From Elysia chlorotica (taxonomy: Eukaryota > Mollusca > Gastropoda > Plakobranchidae): 64,000 nt of DNA. The stretch spans positions 277,445 to 341,444 of the forward strand of contig RQTK01000175.1 of the NCBI GenBank assembly GCA_003991915.1, written 5' to 3'. Below the pieces are notes generated by a model. That model did not search any database and was not told where the DNA came from. It was given only the letters and a program-made list of their open reading frames with translations. How positions within the stretch are numbered: the first letter of the stretch is position 1; every line of letters begins with the position of its first letter. Shown here one piece after another: positions 11,981 through 25,329 of this stretch. The position numbers were made by a program, and so were the translations under genes.

Positions 11981-13500
11981 ATGTTAACATATAACGATGG
12001 AATATACCGTAGGTAAATGATCTACATCTTGAGGGGGAGGACATATTTAAAAGGTAGTGATGGGAAAAGAGTGAGAATTTTTTTATCAGGAAAGACAGTT
12101 GGTTTAACTACGAAAATCTTAGAGGATATTGCTTTTCATTCTTCAAAAACAACAAAAAACACCAATGATATAGAAAACTATTCATGCGCTGTGAAGAACC
12201 ACAAATCAAACGATACAGAAGCGGCAAGTATTTATGCCCTGAGTACGTACAGGGTACAAAAAAGAGAGGATGATATAGTTAAAGGCTTCACGGCGAAGAT
12301 GTTACGTATATGGCTTCACCTCTTTAATTTCAAAGTCACCATAGCTACCAGTATTAAAAGCACTGTGAGCTCTTTTTTTATCACTGAATCTATGCTCTGT
12401 GGTACAAGGAATTATTTAAAATAGAAAGGGGTAGGGAAGACGGCCCAAACACAAAGAAAAAAAAAGTCATTATCCAAACAGTCACGCTTAAGATTTACAT
12501 AAAATCCTGTCAACTGTAATACTGAGGCGTTGTCAAAACGTTAGGTAAGATACATGTATAGGATTTATAAGGAGGTGAAAACATAAAAAGGCACGATGCT
12601 ACAAGTACAATAAGTGAATAAACTGATTGTGTGTTCGTTTAAAGTGTTTGTCTAAGTAAATAAAGAAACGCGTAACCAATGCTGATTTTTATTTATTGTT
12701 CTGCTTGTGAGGTATAAGAAAAATCTCACAGATATAAAAAGAACTAAACATCAGCTTATATACTATACTAGGGTATATAATGCATCTGTTCCGAGCAGTG
12801 GAAGAATGTATGATTGAAGAAAAACACATATGACACAATAACACAAACAATGACTTCATAAAGTTAAATCGGGTGTCATTTATCATAGAACTAACTTAAC
12901 CAATGACATTAGATAAACAAACCCGAGGTTAAAATCCGATATCTTGCCTTTAATCAATTCAAAGATAAACATTGACCTTTCTTCGTATCCTAAAAGTTAT
13001 TTACAGTATATCAATGTTGTAACGATGGTGATATCATATCTTTACTGATAAAGTTTTCGTATCCTAAAAGTTATTTATATCAATGTTGTAACGATGATGA
13101 TAACATATCTTTACTGATAAAGTTAAAATAAACAAAAACATAATATGGCAATGGCTGTCGGATCGAGCAGGATCTAAGCTAACGCTACCGCCGAGAAGCT
13201 GGAAGAATGAGGCTGCGTATCAAATGTATTCAAATGCGCAAGGTCTGGGTTGGATCAACCCAGACACGGGATCACGATGATGATGAGGAAAACAAGAACA
13301 AACAAAACAATACAAACAAAAAACTAGGAGAAATACACGAATGGCGCACGCCTTCCTATATTCGGAGAAAGAGATATTTTTTCCTTTACAAAATTGAAAC
13401 AAGAGATTAGATCTAGGGGTAGCCTTGGCAAGATAGAACAAATAAATAATGGCGTCTTATGTGAAGAGATATGCATAGAAGGCCAGGGGGCGGACCTTTT
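11981..13500. other. No supported gene; short tandem duplication inside
   Basis: The longest frame (12017-12424, plus, 135 codons) has AT-driven codon use, no domain character and no splice context, so I do not call it. A 74-bp duplication lies at 12982-13126. Confidence 0.5.
12982..13126. repeat. Two-copy tandem duplication, unit about 74 bp
   Basis: Both copies begin ttcgtatcctaaaagttatt (12982 and 13056) and end tttactgataaagtt. The second has lost about 3 bp and carries a few substitutions. Confidence 0.85.
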
Positions 13501-13506
13501 TAAGGG

Positions 13507-13552
13507 GGGGGGGGGGGGGCAGACGAAGAAAAGAAAGAAAAAAAGGGGCTGA

Positions 13553-13603
<51 letters not shown>
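13507..13603. repeat. poly-G, then (GT)n(GA)n compound microsatellite
   Basis: A run of about 13 G at 13507-13519, then a purine-rich spacer, (GT)11 and (GA)14. Confidence 0.9.
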
Positions 13604-13607
<4 letters not shown>

Positions 13608-16600
13608 AGACAATAGACAATAGTTGGCAAACACGAAAGTTACATTAAAGTTGTGGGCGCAAGCGTATTACATCCACGAGACTGGAAAAAAAGATGTTTA
13701 AGACTTCAACCAGATAATTATGGCAAACCAAAAAGACACGTTTTTTCATGAAACGGTACACCCATACTCAATTACCCTCAGTTACCACGATCGTCCATTG
13801 CATTCCTACATATTTTTATATGAAATAGAAAAAGGGGAAAAAAAGCCTCGTCTACATAATCTACGACATTTATTCTGCATGTTGCAGAGCGATACACAAA
13901 AACAACCATGTATATTGCACATTCTAATCCAAATCTACGATATCGTGGCACGGCTTTGAATCGTTAATAATCCTAGGAATGACATGGTTTCCCATTCACA
14001 AGAACTCGATGGAATCGTTGATTAAGAGTATGTCACTTAAAAGAGTTTTGAACAGTTTTGGTCGAGAAATCACAGAGATAAATATATTTAAAAATCACAA
14101 TAATGATCATGTCCATTGAAATTTTGCAAATAGAGATACAAAGTTTAGATAGATACAAATTTTTTTGTGGTAATATCCCTGTAGCGTGTGACTTATTTTT
14201 TATCTCTTATACAATGTTTCTCGCGTATCACTTTAAAATTCAAAACGATATTCAGCCGAAAGTAAAAAATGTAAACCGTAGGTCTCTGTGTTTAGCAACA
14301 CATAGAGCAAACCACAATCAGTGAGTGAATTACAGCTACATCGCTTGTTTTCCAAACCATGAAGAATCCGCGAAATGCACTTCGTGCCACCACACGCGAC
14401 TCGGCAGCTCGGCTGATTCAAACACATAGACCCAGAGAAGGAAAACATAAGCCTGTTCAAACAATCATCATCAGTCCCGCATACAGAGGCGGGGGTAGGG
14501 TGGGGTTGGATTCGGCCCGCTAGTAGATAGGCCTACATTATAGATGTAGAACGAAAACGAGTTGGAGATGGCTATACATAGCGACGGCACAGAGCGAGGG
14601 TGGAGATTTGAAGAGCCACTCCAGCTATCGAGATCTGAGCACTATTCCACCCCGGCAGCACTTCACTAGAGAGATAGGTAGAAAAGCTACATAGGCAGCA
14701 GGCAGCCAGGCACCAAGAACAGTCGAGAGAGAGAGAGAGAGAGCGTAAGCGATACTTCCATATAGTTTATAAGAATGTAATTAGTATGTCCATAGAGATC
14801 TATAGTTTGTAAGCCCGTCTGTTATCACCCCTCCCCCTCTCTCTGTCTCTCTCCCTCTCATTTTCTGTCTGGCTCTCTCTATGTCTGTCTGCCTATATCT
14901 GTCTCTCTTTCTAAAAAAAACTCCTATTTTAACATATTCATCCCATCACGCGACCCTACGTTTCTAACCACTCAAGGCCCAACACGCGTAACTTACTACA
15001 TGTCGTATTGTACTTTACAGAAGTCCTGCACAAATATATATATATAAATCACAATTTTCGTGGCACAAGTTTGTCGAAGTATAACTATAGTTCACGATAA
15101 TTTCATTATTCTTCTAAAAAAAAGCATAAACTCAATTTCACTACATTTTCTTTCTAAGGTTTTGTCACTGTGCTGTGCCTTTATACATCTGCAACATTAT
15201 TAGAAGGGGGAACGTTAATGACCCATTTTCACACCGGTGTTATTCGCAAGTTCATCTATTCTTGTTTTCATTTGAGAGTCGCGCTATTATGTGTGTACGT
15301 GGTCATTCCAAGTAAAATTATAGCAGTGATCACATGGAGGTTAAGATAATGTATCTGTCAATACACTTTCTATTTTAGTGGCTAGTACTAGTAGCGGTGG
15401 GTCCTTAAATGAAACAGACTGAAAAAAGAATGCACGCTGGGTGTGGAAGTGATAGGAATGGCAAGAATTTTCATAATAATTATCAGTAGAATATAAGCTA
15501 AAAATACGAGTACTACGTAAAATGGTAATAAATAAATGGTTGGAAAAGTAGAGACAGAAAGTCAATTCACTAAGTGTGTGCTAGTAAAAAGCATAGGCCA
15601 CATAACGTATGGAAACAAACGGTATCACACAAGGAGCGTCAGATAACTACTATGTCTTTTAGACAAAATGCTGACGTAATGAGTCATGATTAAGGGGGAA
15701 AAGGCAACGGGTACATTGTATTTGCTATCTAGACTCGATTATGTATAAACTTTTGCCTAAATGTTTACTGTTTTGAATAAAGACGATGAAAACAACTCTC
15801 CGATTAGCACATGTGCATTTTTGTGCACTGACTGAGACATAGTCGACAAGGATAAAACTATTAGCATTCAGATAACACAAGACTCCAATTGTCTGCATTT
15901 TTTCCATGCACGGAGACACTGGAGCCAACGAGGATAAAACTGTTGACTGACATTATTATTAACATACAAATCGCGGCTGTGGACAGATGTGTAGTAGCTA
16001 ACAAAGCGCTAAGCCAGGACTGGGTTTAATGGCATTATGTATTACGAAACGCAGTAAAATAACAACAATGAGTGCTGTACACCGCAGTCGTTTTCTACAA
16101 TTGGGTTTGGAATAGTTCTTCAGCGAAATTAGTTTTCGTTTTAAACACAACTACGTACTTCGAGTAAACGTGAGTTATGTGGATATACTTTACTATAATT
16201 ATTATTCCTAATTTCAGACATGAATATTTAAAATATAAAAAAGAGAGATAAATAATGGAAGTGGGGCAGAAAGAAAGAAGGATATTCAGCCCTAAGACAG
16301 AGCATTTAAGTTTGAGTGTAATTACACACAATAATACATCTTCTAGTTCGCCACTAACTTGGACTATTTTCATTTTCCCCCATTTAGAAAAATAATTACA
16401 CATTTGTTTAGTTTAAACAAGAAAAAGATGCAGGTAATTGAAATACAGCCACTCTAAAAGAACACAATTCATCTGCACTGTCCAATTGAAATGTTAACCA
16501 TATTGACGGCCCGCCAGGTCATACAATTGACTCCTCAAATACACCACACAAACGTTTGTTAGGCTATTGTTCGGGCCTGGTGAATAGTCTCAATTAGTAA

Positions 16601-18553
16601 GCAGAGATTGGAATTTGGATCACATACATCGCTCTGTGTCAGTGTATCGCCTTTCCGTGTCCACATAGCCAGTTCACTACAATGCGATGTATCCTGGCTG
16701 ATAAACTGGTGTAGCATTTCGAAGTAAGAACAAGAACACGTCAACACGATGATAGGTGTTTGAAAACCTCGATACTGGCACACAGCGGGTCACCAAAACA
16801 AAAAGAAAGGGCCATATCGAACCAATGAGACATGGACAAGCACTATTGACAGCAATGGGGTAGATTCTAACCTCTGGTTAAATAAAGTGCTGAGTGTAAA
16901 CGATTCAAAGGCTTAGTAATCCACTGTGCTACAGACAATGCACTGCACCACGAAGCATCGCTAAGGTACGGCTGTTGGCATCAGTTGCACCAGTGCTACA
17001 GCTGGCGGTGACAGGATCACTATGGATCAAACATCTGACCACGGAGCTATTCCATGATGTCATCAGTTAAGGTCACATTAGAGTGGCACACAGATTTAGA
17101 TCTATTATATTTGCCCCACCTCTTTCCTTTTTCAAACCCAATGGCATATCAGTATTGACTCTTATACTTAAGATCATGAGCTCATCGACTTGAAATATAA
17201 TTTGCAGGATCTTCTTAGAAGTGGTACGTTGAAGATAAAATGTACCAAAAGTACCAGAAAACATACAAAGAAGTAATCACAAATCTAAATCTACCTCGTA
17301 ACCAATATTTAAATAAACACAAGACGGTACGCGGAAAGAGCAGAGAATATTGATGATTTAAATGGGTGTCTAATGTGTGTATTTCTTCATGAACCACATG
17401 GGCAGAGTATATTCCTAAAAATAGTGTGACGATCGCCACTTTCTTTTTATAATTAAATTTCAATTGATCAAACACGAGGAAGAGAATAATAGAGATCACG
17501 TGACCCATACCGAGATAAGCAGGACGCTCGCACACACGCATGAATAGGACCAGGGCTAATTAGCACTAACAGTTCTTGTTGACCTGTGGCCTTTATCACG
17601 CGTTGTATCACCACCAAGGCTGACGCGGAGACGTTGGGACGACCAGGGGCGGTCGCAATGCGCAACAAACCGACAGGACTGGGAAGCAAGCCCATAATGC
17701 TCATTACAGTTGTATATATACACTGTACAGTCTATATCTAATCTTATTCGGTCCCCACCTTACGTACATGTGTGTGTGTGTGTACATCCCAGGCTAGATG
17801 TCGCCATTTTAAAGCTATACTGTAATAAGATCTCATTGGGTCCGCATTCACATACTAGTTCATGTTCTCTCCATTCCAGAAAGTCGTTTGGCATATTTTG
17901 GGACACAACGAAAAGAAAGACATATATCGTAATGTTTTAAAGTGTGCGGGTATGTGAGTATGTTACAGTGTATCAATATTATGAATAAGGACATTTATGC
18001 CATGTAGGTTCCTCTAAAATTATTAATTCAGGCCGACTTACTAATCGACTCAGATTATAGTCATTAGAATCAAAGAAATCAGAAGCCATAATTTCAATAC
18101 TGTATTTGTAATGAAAGACATGGGCGAAAATACGATCAACGAAAATATAACCAAATGGCAAAATGGTGAGGTTTGTGTAAAAATACAATCAGGAACTAAA
18201 ATTGCCAAAAACAGCTAGGAGCATAAAACTATCGTCGATAATCTTTTAAAGGCCAAAGCCTGTTAAGCAAAACTTTATCTATATATCGGAAATGTTAATG
18301 CTGACAGACACTGACAGCGTGATGAAAAGAGTGGAGAAAAAGATGCAGAATCCATGAGACTTTGGCCGTCCAGTTTAATACATGGGATTGTACATTCTAA
18401 GGTTTGACGGATATCAACTCAGAGAACTGACAGCTGCAGCCGTGGTGCGGCCCATGGGCGCCAGGAAGCTTCATGTCATGTGTCAATAACACTCACAACA
18501 GCTATTATGTCATATATATCAAGAGAGAGGGAGATGGGGGAGAGTTGGAGAGC

Positions 18554-18619
<66 letters not shown>

Positions 18620-19124
18620 GATAGAGAAAGAATGTCACCAGACTCGAGCATCGTATTGTAAGTGTAACATTATTAATAGAACGATTAGACACTCGAGGGC
18701 TCAAATCATAATTGAACTTGCATTATTCGCTACAAACGATATTTCTAATTATTAGGAATTACAATGGATTCACAGCCGTGATTACTTTGACGACAGGTTT
18801 TAAACAAGCTGCAAGGCAGTCGACATACTGCAAATAGTATATAATACGATGGTTGGTGTATCAAGAACAATTTTATACATGTACAATGTCAAAATTACAT
18901 GGCATTTGCAGACCCGAAAAACATCTCCTGCGCAGGGTCCTTAGAGTGAGAATATTAAAACCTCGCGATCTTTTTTCCCTTTTTATTCTAATTCGCGTTC
19001 TAACCTAGTATTTTTATACGTGCGTCGGGAAAAATAAAAATCCGCCATAATAGACAACACTTCGGCACACACCCTTTCTTAGCCGTCTGCAAACTTTATG
19101 GAGATTCCCGACTGGACAAGCGGT
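13604..19124. other. No gene identified in 5.5 kb
   Basis: AT-rich DNA with short (GA) tracts near 14726-14743 and 18556-18606. No frame shows conserved domain character, and I found no pair of plausible splice sites bounding coding-like sequence on either strand. Confidence 0.5.
18556..18606. repeat. (GA)n microsatellite
   Basis: Pure run, then GACA units. Confidence 0.9.
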
Positions 19125-19245
19125 GCGTCATACTGACACCGATCCAACCAGTAGGGGACGAAATGGTACAAATTAATTTATGACTGTGTGCAGGTTTCGG
19201 ACCGCGCATCTCCCGATTGGGAAACCAACGCTCTACCACTATATG
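19125..19245 (-). mobile_element. SINE head fragment
   Basis: 'actgacaccgatccaaccag' followed by 'taggggacgaaat', and a degenerate tRNA-like head ending 'aacgctctaccactatatgg', read on the minus strand. Confidence 0.5.
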
Positions 19246-21383
19246 GCTATATGGTTTGTGTTGCTCCACTAACTAAATCTGTTATGGACAGTCACGTCTG
19301 AACAGCCCTGTGTATTGCCACATCCGTCATGGCCACAGCAACACACGTTTCTGTCACCGAAGTGAACGTGTCTCTGTATGTACGTCTATCACTCGTCCTC
19401 TTTTTTTTTTTTAATCACACAGACAATGAAATATGAAATGTATTTTAAAAAAGTTGTTTTCGATCATAAATTGTATGACAACGACACTAATATAATGTTG
19501 TTGAAGATTGAGTAACGAACCTTTATTATTCAATAGGTTGTTTGTGGTTGTTTAAATACATTCCTGAAATGGCGTTCATTTTAAATATATTTTATTGGAT
19601 CATGATGTGAACCTTTGTCGCATTTCTTTTAAGAGATGAACATTTTCCCAACCAGAATGGCATGATTTACAACTTTCAGTGTCCTGTTGTTAAATGACCC
19701 TAAATGCATGATTCCTAGCATTATAGCAGGATCATTAAGATTTAGTCTATCGCGACAATATGCCGCGATTATATTTTCAATTTCTTTCCACAATTGTGGT
19801 TCTAACAGACTAAAAAAAGAAATGTTCAATAAAACCAATTCCTTTGCAGTGAACATAATGGTTATTACTTTTTATTGCCATCTTGTGGAGAGTTATAGAT
19901 GTATGGTAAATATTGTTTAACATTTTTCCTGTGCAAAACACGGGAGTCTGGTCTCCTTAGTGCAATCCAAAGCCAACGCCAAATCTTTTATTAGTGTTTT
20001 AATTTGAAATCAATATCACTCATAGTTTTTATTTGAAGGTTGTCAAGAATGAACCTATGCGACGGCAACAGGCATAGCAAACGTGTTTCAACATACACAC
20101 ACACACACACACTTCGATATGTTTCACGGATTAGGATCTGGCTCTATCATATCTGGCTCATGTGTTTTTATCGGATACATTATATAAATAATCGGATAAT
20201 ACCCACACACGCACGTGTGAATGGCAAAAGAAAACGCGTTATTTGTAAAAGTTCTACATTTGCTTCAGTGCCAATGTAGGTGACCAAAAGAATCACGTCA
20301 TGAACAGAAGCACCTGTCATTTTACACATGCAGGGGAAAATATGTACAAATCTTCCTATGCTATTGCAGAATCATTTTTTAAGGGATACAGTATCCCCTG
20401 TATTATTAAAATTAAGCTTGTATGAAAGATCAAACAAGGGAAGTAATAATTCTTCACGACCTGGGACTGAAATATTGAGTTATCGAACTTAGAATCCTAT
20501 ACATTGTACGTGTACTTGACACTGGTTCTAAAGGTTGTCTCTACCAACAGAGAAATGCTGCCTTGATGTATAAAGTAAAGAAAACACAATATGTTATTGT
20601 CCGTTAATGATGGTCAATAAGAAATAGTCAGTAATAATTATAAGAACTTTGTTCCTATCATTATTTTCACCATTATCATCATATATATTAATGATATTAT
20701 TTTTACCATTATTGCTTTCTATTTTGTGAGGTTGCTACACTAATGATTTATAAAACCACAGCTGAAAAAGGTTGCACAATTCAAACCTGCAATGGATCAG
20801 TTTCATTCATAGTAAGTAGAGTGATCTATACCATATGGAAGCTTCGTGGAAAAAGCGCCAGCATTAAGTTTATCGTTTTTTAGTTGTTGTTGGTTTTTTT
20901 CACTTTTGAGATTTTTATTTACAAAAAAAAAAAAAATATCGTCTTATAAAACAGTCAAATGAGTGTTAACACTTTTTTTAAACTTTGCTTCTATTCATCC
21001 ATGTCTATTTAACCTGATCACTTGGAGTTAAACAGAAAATTAATTTGTTATTATACTTATTTACATAACATCATCAATTTTATTTTGAACTTAAGAGAAA
21101 AATATAGGTCAGCATTAGTAATTACTTATTCATAGAACATTTAATCAAATATATTTCATTTTGTAAATGCAGAAAACATGGCTGGAAGAGTGAAATGAAA
21201 AGGAAACTAAAATAAATGTAATCATCATAATATTTTGAACAGAAAGAGCATTAAGTAGGGACGGCAGTTCCATTTTTCTAAAAACTATTTTACATTTGAC
21301 AAATCTAAAACAAACATACTTATAAAATATAATAATTTTAATCTAATTCACATAAAAAATACACACACACTTTTAAAAACAAA
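19246..21383. other. No gene identified
   Basis: Very AT-rich. Short CA tract at about 20097-20112; otherwise featureless to me. Confidence 0.5.
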
Positions 21384-21790
21384 TATGTGTGTGTGCATGG
21401 GAAAAGGGCCCATATGTCAGTAAACTTGATTTTGAGATATAGGCCAATAAAGGTGAATAGGGTGTTGGGTGTCAAAAACGTAGTTCCAAGTTACAATGTA
21501 TTTTGAAAGCATATCTGAAAATTTTAGTGTCCAATTTTTAGTTTAAAAGCTTGAAGCCCTATTCGCTCTAAAAAAATCTTAAATTTGTGCTAGAAAAGCT
21601 GTTTTTCTCAAAGCTGTGTTTTCGCAATTTGTAGCCTAAAATGTGTAATATCTTGTGACCTAATTAAGATATCTTAAAAATTCAAAAAGCATAATAATCA
21701 GCATGATATGAGCAGTCTGGAAATGCATTTATCTCAACATCCATATCTGCCAACATTTGGGCCCTTTTCCCATGCACACACACATATATA
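21384..21790. mobile_element. Inverted-repeat element (MITE-like) with CA/TG-repeat termini
   Basis: CATGGGAAAAGGGCCCA at 21396-21412 is exactly inverted at 21758-21774. Pairing extends outward through a TG run on the left (from 21384) and the matching CA run on the right (to about 21788). The interior of about 345 bp is AT-rich with no coding frame. The size and end-to-end symmetry suggest a nonautonomous DNA transposon. No unambiguous target-site duplication is visible, so the superfamily is not assigned. Confidence 0.65.
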
Positions 21791-21802
21791 TTTTTATAAG
21801 CT

Positions 21803-23690
21803 ACTGCTATCATATCAAAATTATAGGTACACATAGAATACAATCCTTGCTGGTGTTGTTGTTTTTTAAGTCAAACTGTCACTCACTTTTACTGCACATA
21901 CATGTACTTACTATCACACTATTAAACAAATTTTAAGGGACATAAAAAAATCAGATAATGGACCCCACTATTGAATAGTATAGACCTTGAAGGATTAAGA
22001 ATTAACATTTAGTCTATATCCAGATCCAGTCTTAAATCAGATGTCTTATTAAATACCTGTTTCATGTTCTGCACTATTTCACATGATTACTAAAAACATA
22101 AAAAGCAAGTCTTAGATTTTGGAAAATGTTCCTCGTTTTCCAACTGATAGCCTAGAGATGTAATTATAGGTGATCAATCATGCTAAAAATCAACAAAACT
22201 TTCTTTTTATATAATATTAAATACAAGTCCCCAGATATGATTTTAAAAATATTCATGCGTCGCAACCCCATAAAAATGAAAACACAGTTGAATTCAGATT
22301 CCATGTGTTACATTGGTGTTTACATATCTAGATATTATTTTATAATAATGCCTACAATTCTGATTTAGAGTTCTAAATAGATGGTGGTGCCAAGCCTATA
22401 TTTTTTTATTTTTTTGTTATAAGACACAATAATGATTTTTTACACTTTTTTTTTTACATTGCCTACAGAACTCATCACTTGAGTCAAGGTTTTATTTCAT
22501 CATGTCTAATATCTCGGACTGCAAGAAAAAAATAAGTATCCTACTCTTACTGTTTCTTAACAAGGCTTTTTCAAAATCTGATACATTTTATTCAAAGAAC
22601 TATGCAAGCTTCTCATTTTTTGTATTCTTATCTAGGCTACTACTATTCCCAGCTGGGCTGCCATTATTCCCAGCATGTTCTTTTTTTTTTAAGGTAAAAA
22701 AAACTGTTATTTTGGATTTGAGGGAGAGCATAACCGAACATTTACAAACATTATTTCCAGTCTGTTTTTATTCATCCTTGAAGTTAAAGTCTATGTGAGG
22801 AACAGCCAGTCTGAGAAAAGTTAAAAATACTATTGCCAGGCTGTCTCTTATTTTTAGTTGCTTTTTTCTGCTTTTGTTTTATTTTGATGTTGTTGTTTTT
22901 TTTGCTCCATGTTTCTGTGTTGAGTAGTTCTAGCAACTTGAATCTATAGAATCATAGATCTCTTATAAGATCTTTAGATCCCTAACCTAGATCTAGATTT
23001 TAACTCTGAGTCAAATCACAGAATGATTACAGAAAACTTGGACATGGCTCGGATTATATAAATTAGTAATTGTCAACCCGGCTGGTAGGTAACTCTGATT
23101 TTTATAATAGAGGGATAAATAGGCCTTACAGTTACAGGCCTAATTTTTTAAATTAAAAAAATCACATTTTCAGCATGAAATATTTTAATAAATTGATATT
23201 CAGATACCATGATAAGTATTGTGGAGTAAACTTGGTTCCTAGATATACTATTGAACTATGAGAGTGCCAAATTTGAAAAATTATTTTAAAATGTGAAGTA
23301 GTTTTTGTTCGACTCATGTTTCTCATCTGTAGGCCTTTGAACTTCATGTTGGTATAGATCTATTGACAATTTAAATCGCATTAAATCGCACTACGCTTAT
23401 CTAGATCTAGTTCTATTCTAGATAGATCTAGTGACTGACACCAGTCTAGATTCTAATCATAACATAATAATTATTATTTACAGCAAAGACTCAATTAGGC
23501 CTAGATTCTAGATTAGATCTAGATCTAGATTAGGCTATAGATCTAGAGATCTATATCTAAAGGAACTACATTTCGATGCTTTTTTAAATAAAGAAATAGC
23601 ATAATTATTTAGATTTACTTACTCTGAATCGACGCTCAAGAGTCTAGAGCCTCACTCGTCGAAGGAATGGGTTGTTCAATAAATAAACAA
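21803..23690. other. No gene identified; rich in AGATCT/CTAGA motifs
   Basis: AT-rich. From about 22940 to 23570 the motifs agatct, ctagat and ctagatct recur many times without tandem periodicity. Confidence 0.5.
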
Positions 23691-23731
23691 AATATAAACA
23701 GTTATGTTCACAGCTCAATAAGGAAGCGAAT
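23690..23731 (+). promoter_or_regulatory. Possible promoter core upstream of ATG 23732
   Basis: Two GGAAGCG/CGGAAG-type ETS-like motifs (23721-23730 and, inside the candidate exon, 23761-23770) flank tATGGCGGAAG, which resembles the YY1-type element often found at start codons of TATA-less genes. Motif-level evidence only. Confidence 0.25.
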
Positions 23732-23774
23732 ATGGCGGAAGTTAAAATGATGTCATTACAACCGGAAGCGAATG
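23732..23774 (+). CDS. Candidate first coding exon (MAEVKMMSLQPEAN...), gene unknown
   Basis: ATGGCGGAAG opens a short frame, MAEVKMMSLQPEAN, that meets a good donor (aatg|gtaagg) at 23775, phase 1. The pattern of a short ATGGCG exon with a strong donor is typical of animal first exons. However, I found no downstream partner exon before CFAP300 begins at 26404, and CFAP300 has its own start. It could be an alternative leader, a separate gene, or chance. Confidence 0.25.
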
Positions 23775-24207
23775 GTAAGGGAAATAATGCTGTTATACTT
23801 GTGATGGGGAAATACTGTAAAGCCTCCTATAGATTGTTCTTATCAGTCATCCACTGTCTAAACATACCTGACTCCATTTATAATTTACTTTTGAGTATCG
23901 AGGATTGTTCTATGACACTGCATGCTAATTCGTTACCGTCCATCCTTTTTCATTTTAACATTCATTACCCATAATAACTTTAAAACAACTCAAGTCAAAT
24001 CAACACATATAGATAAGTTTGTTTTCCCTCCAATAGCATGTATAATGTTCTCTGGATAAAAAGCTAGCTTTTTCAACTTTCAATTCAAACAAGTACCGGT
24101 GATGAGACTCACATGTTTCTACGATATGTTTGTTGGTGTATCAGAAAATTTTCGCGCTGTATTTTCTTTCATGGAGATTAAAAAAAAAAAGAAATGCTTT
24201 TTAAAGA

Positions 24208-24379
<172 letters not shown>

Positions 24380-24566
24380 ATAAAATGATAAAATTTGCCC
24401 CGTCAAAAATGCCAGAAATTGTCGCAAAATTTGAGATAACATGATGGGGTACCGCTTTCTTCACGTCGGGGTGACTTTGTGAATCCCGGAAACTTTTTTG
24501 TTTCTTTAAAAAATTCATGGAAACATATTTTAAAACAAAAGAAGATAAAGCCCGGATACTAGCGAG

Positions 24567-24882
24567 CGAGCGAGTTGAGTTGGTTTAAAGTCCAACCTAA
24601 GCCTTATATAGGCTATATTGTGGAGGGCTCCAAGACTGACGTATGACAATTTAATGTGTTGCCACAAGCGAGACAGGGAGGAGATACTATGACTCATTTT
24701 AAAAATATTCTGAAAATGGAAAGCGCTAAATAAATGTAATTTATTATTATTTATTATGTCTCAGCCGGGCACATCAAGCTGAAACCGACCAAACCAGCAG
24801 GGGGCGAAATCGCTAGGTCTCGAACAACGGGCCTTCTGCGTGGGAAGACGACGTTCGATCTACCCCAGGACCACTAGCCCCT
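24567..24882 (-). mobile_element. Near full-length tRNA-derived SINE
   Basis: Reference copy for the family in this window. On the minus strand it begins with a tRNA-like head: 'ggggctagtggtcctgggg', A-box-like 'tagatcgaacg', and B-box-like 'gttcgagacc' followed by 'tagcgatttcgcccc'. A 'tggtttggtcggtttcagc' block follows, then an internal 'acacattaaattgtcatacg' block, and it ends 'ggttggactttaaaccaact'. A 60-bp AT-rich piece at about 24690-24760 with an ATT tail interrupts it, probably a nested insertion. Transcription would be by RNA polymerase III; the partner LINE is unknown. Confidence 0.75.
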
Positions 24883-24932
24883 CATGAGCGAGCGATAGAG
24901 AGAGAAAAGAAAAAGAAAGCCAAGTGTGCGAC

Positions 24933-24939
<7 letters not shown>

Positions 24940-24983
<44 letters not shown>
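24940..24983. repeat. (GA)n microsatellite
   Basis: About 42 bp, ending in a G run. Confidence 0.9.
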
Positions 24984-24986
<3 letters not shown>

Positions 24987-25142
24987 AGAAGGCATACGAG
25001 AAAAGGGGAAAAAATTGAGCGATATGGAAGGAAAGAGAAAGAAAGGTAGATATGTAGACAGTAAGGAAGAAGAAGAAGAACACGGAGTTGGGAGAGCTAA
25101 TTTTTGCCTCTCGATTCGATCTGTTGTAAACCTGTTTGTACC

Positions 25143-25196
25143 CAGCCTTTGTTATCTCTTTGGTAAGTTCAGCCTTTGTTATCTCTTTGGTAAGTT
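25143..25196. repeat. Perfect 27-bp tandem duplication
   Basis: Two identical units beginning cagcctttgttatctctttg, each ending in a donor-like ggtaagtt. Confidence 0.9.
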
Positions 25197-25329
25197 CACT
25201 GCATTGACAGTTGTGAAGTTGAACTTGAGACAGAAGTGTTGTTATGTTAAGGTTTTTATTCAGTTTTGCCCTTTTTATTTTAATTTCGTAAAAATCGGAA
25301 AATTGTCCTTTTCTTACCGAGGCCAACAT

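Noticed and set aside
12017..12424. 135-codon plus-strand frame
   Set aside because: No domain character, AT-driven composition, no splice or promoter context.
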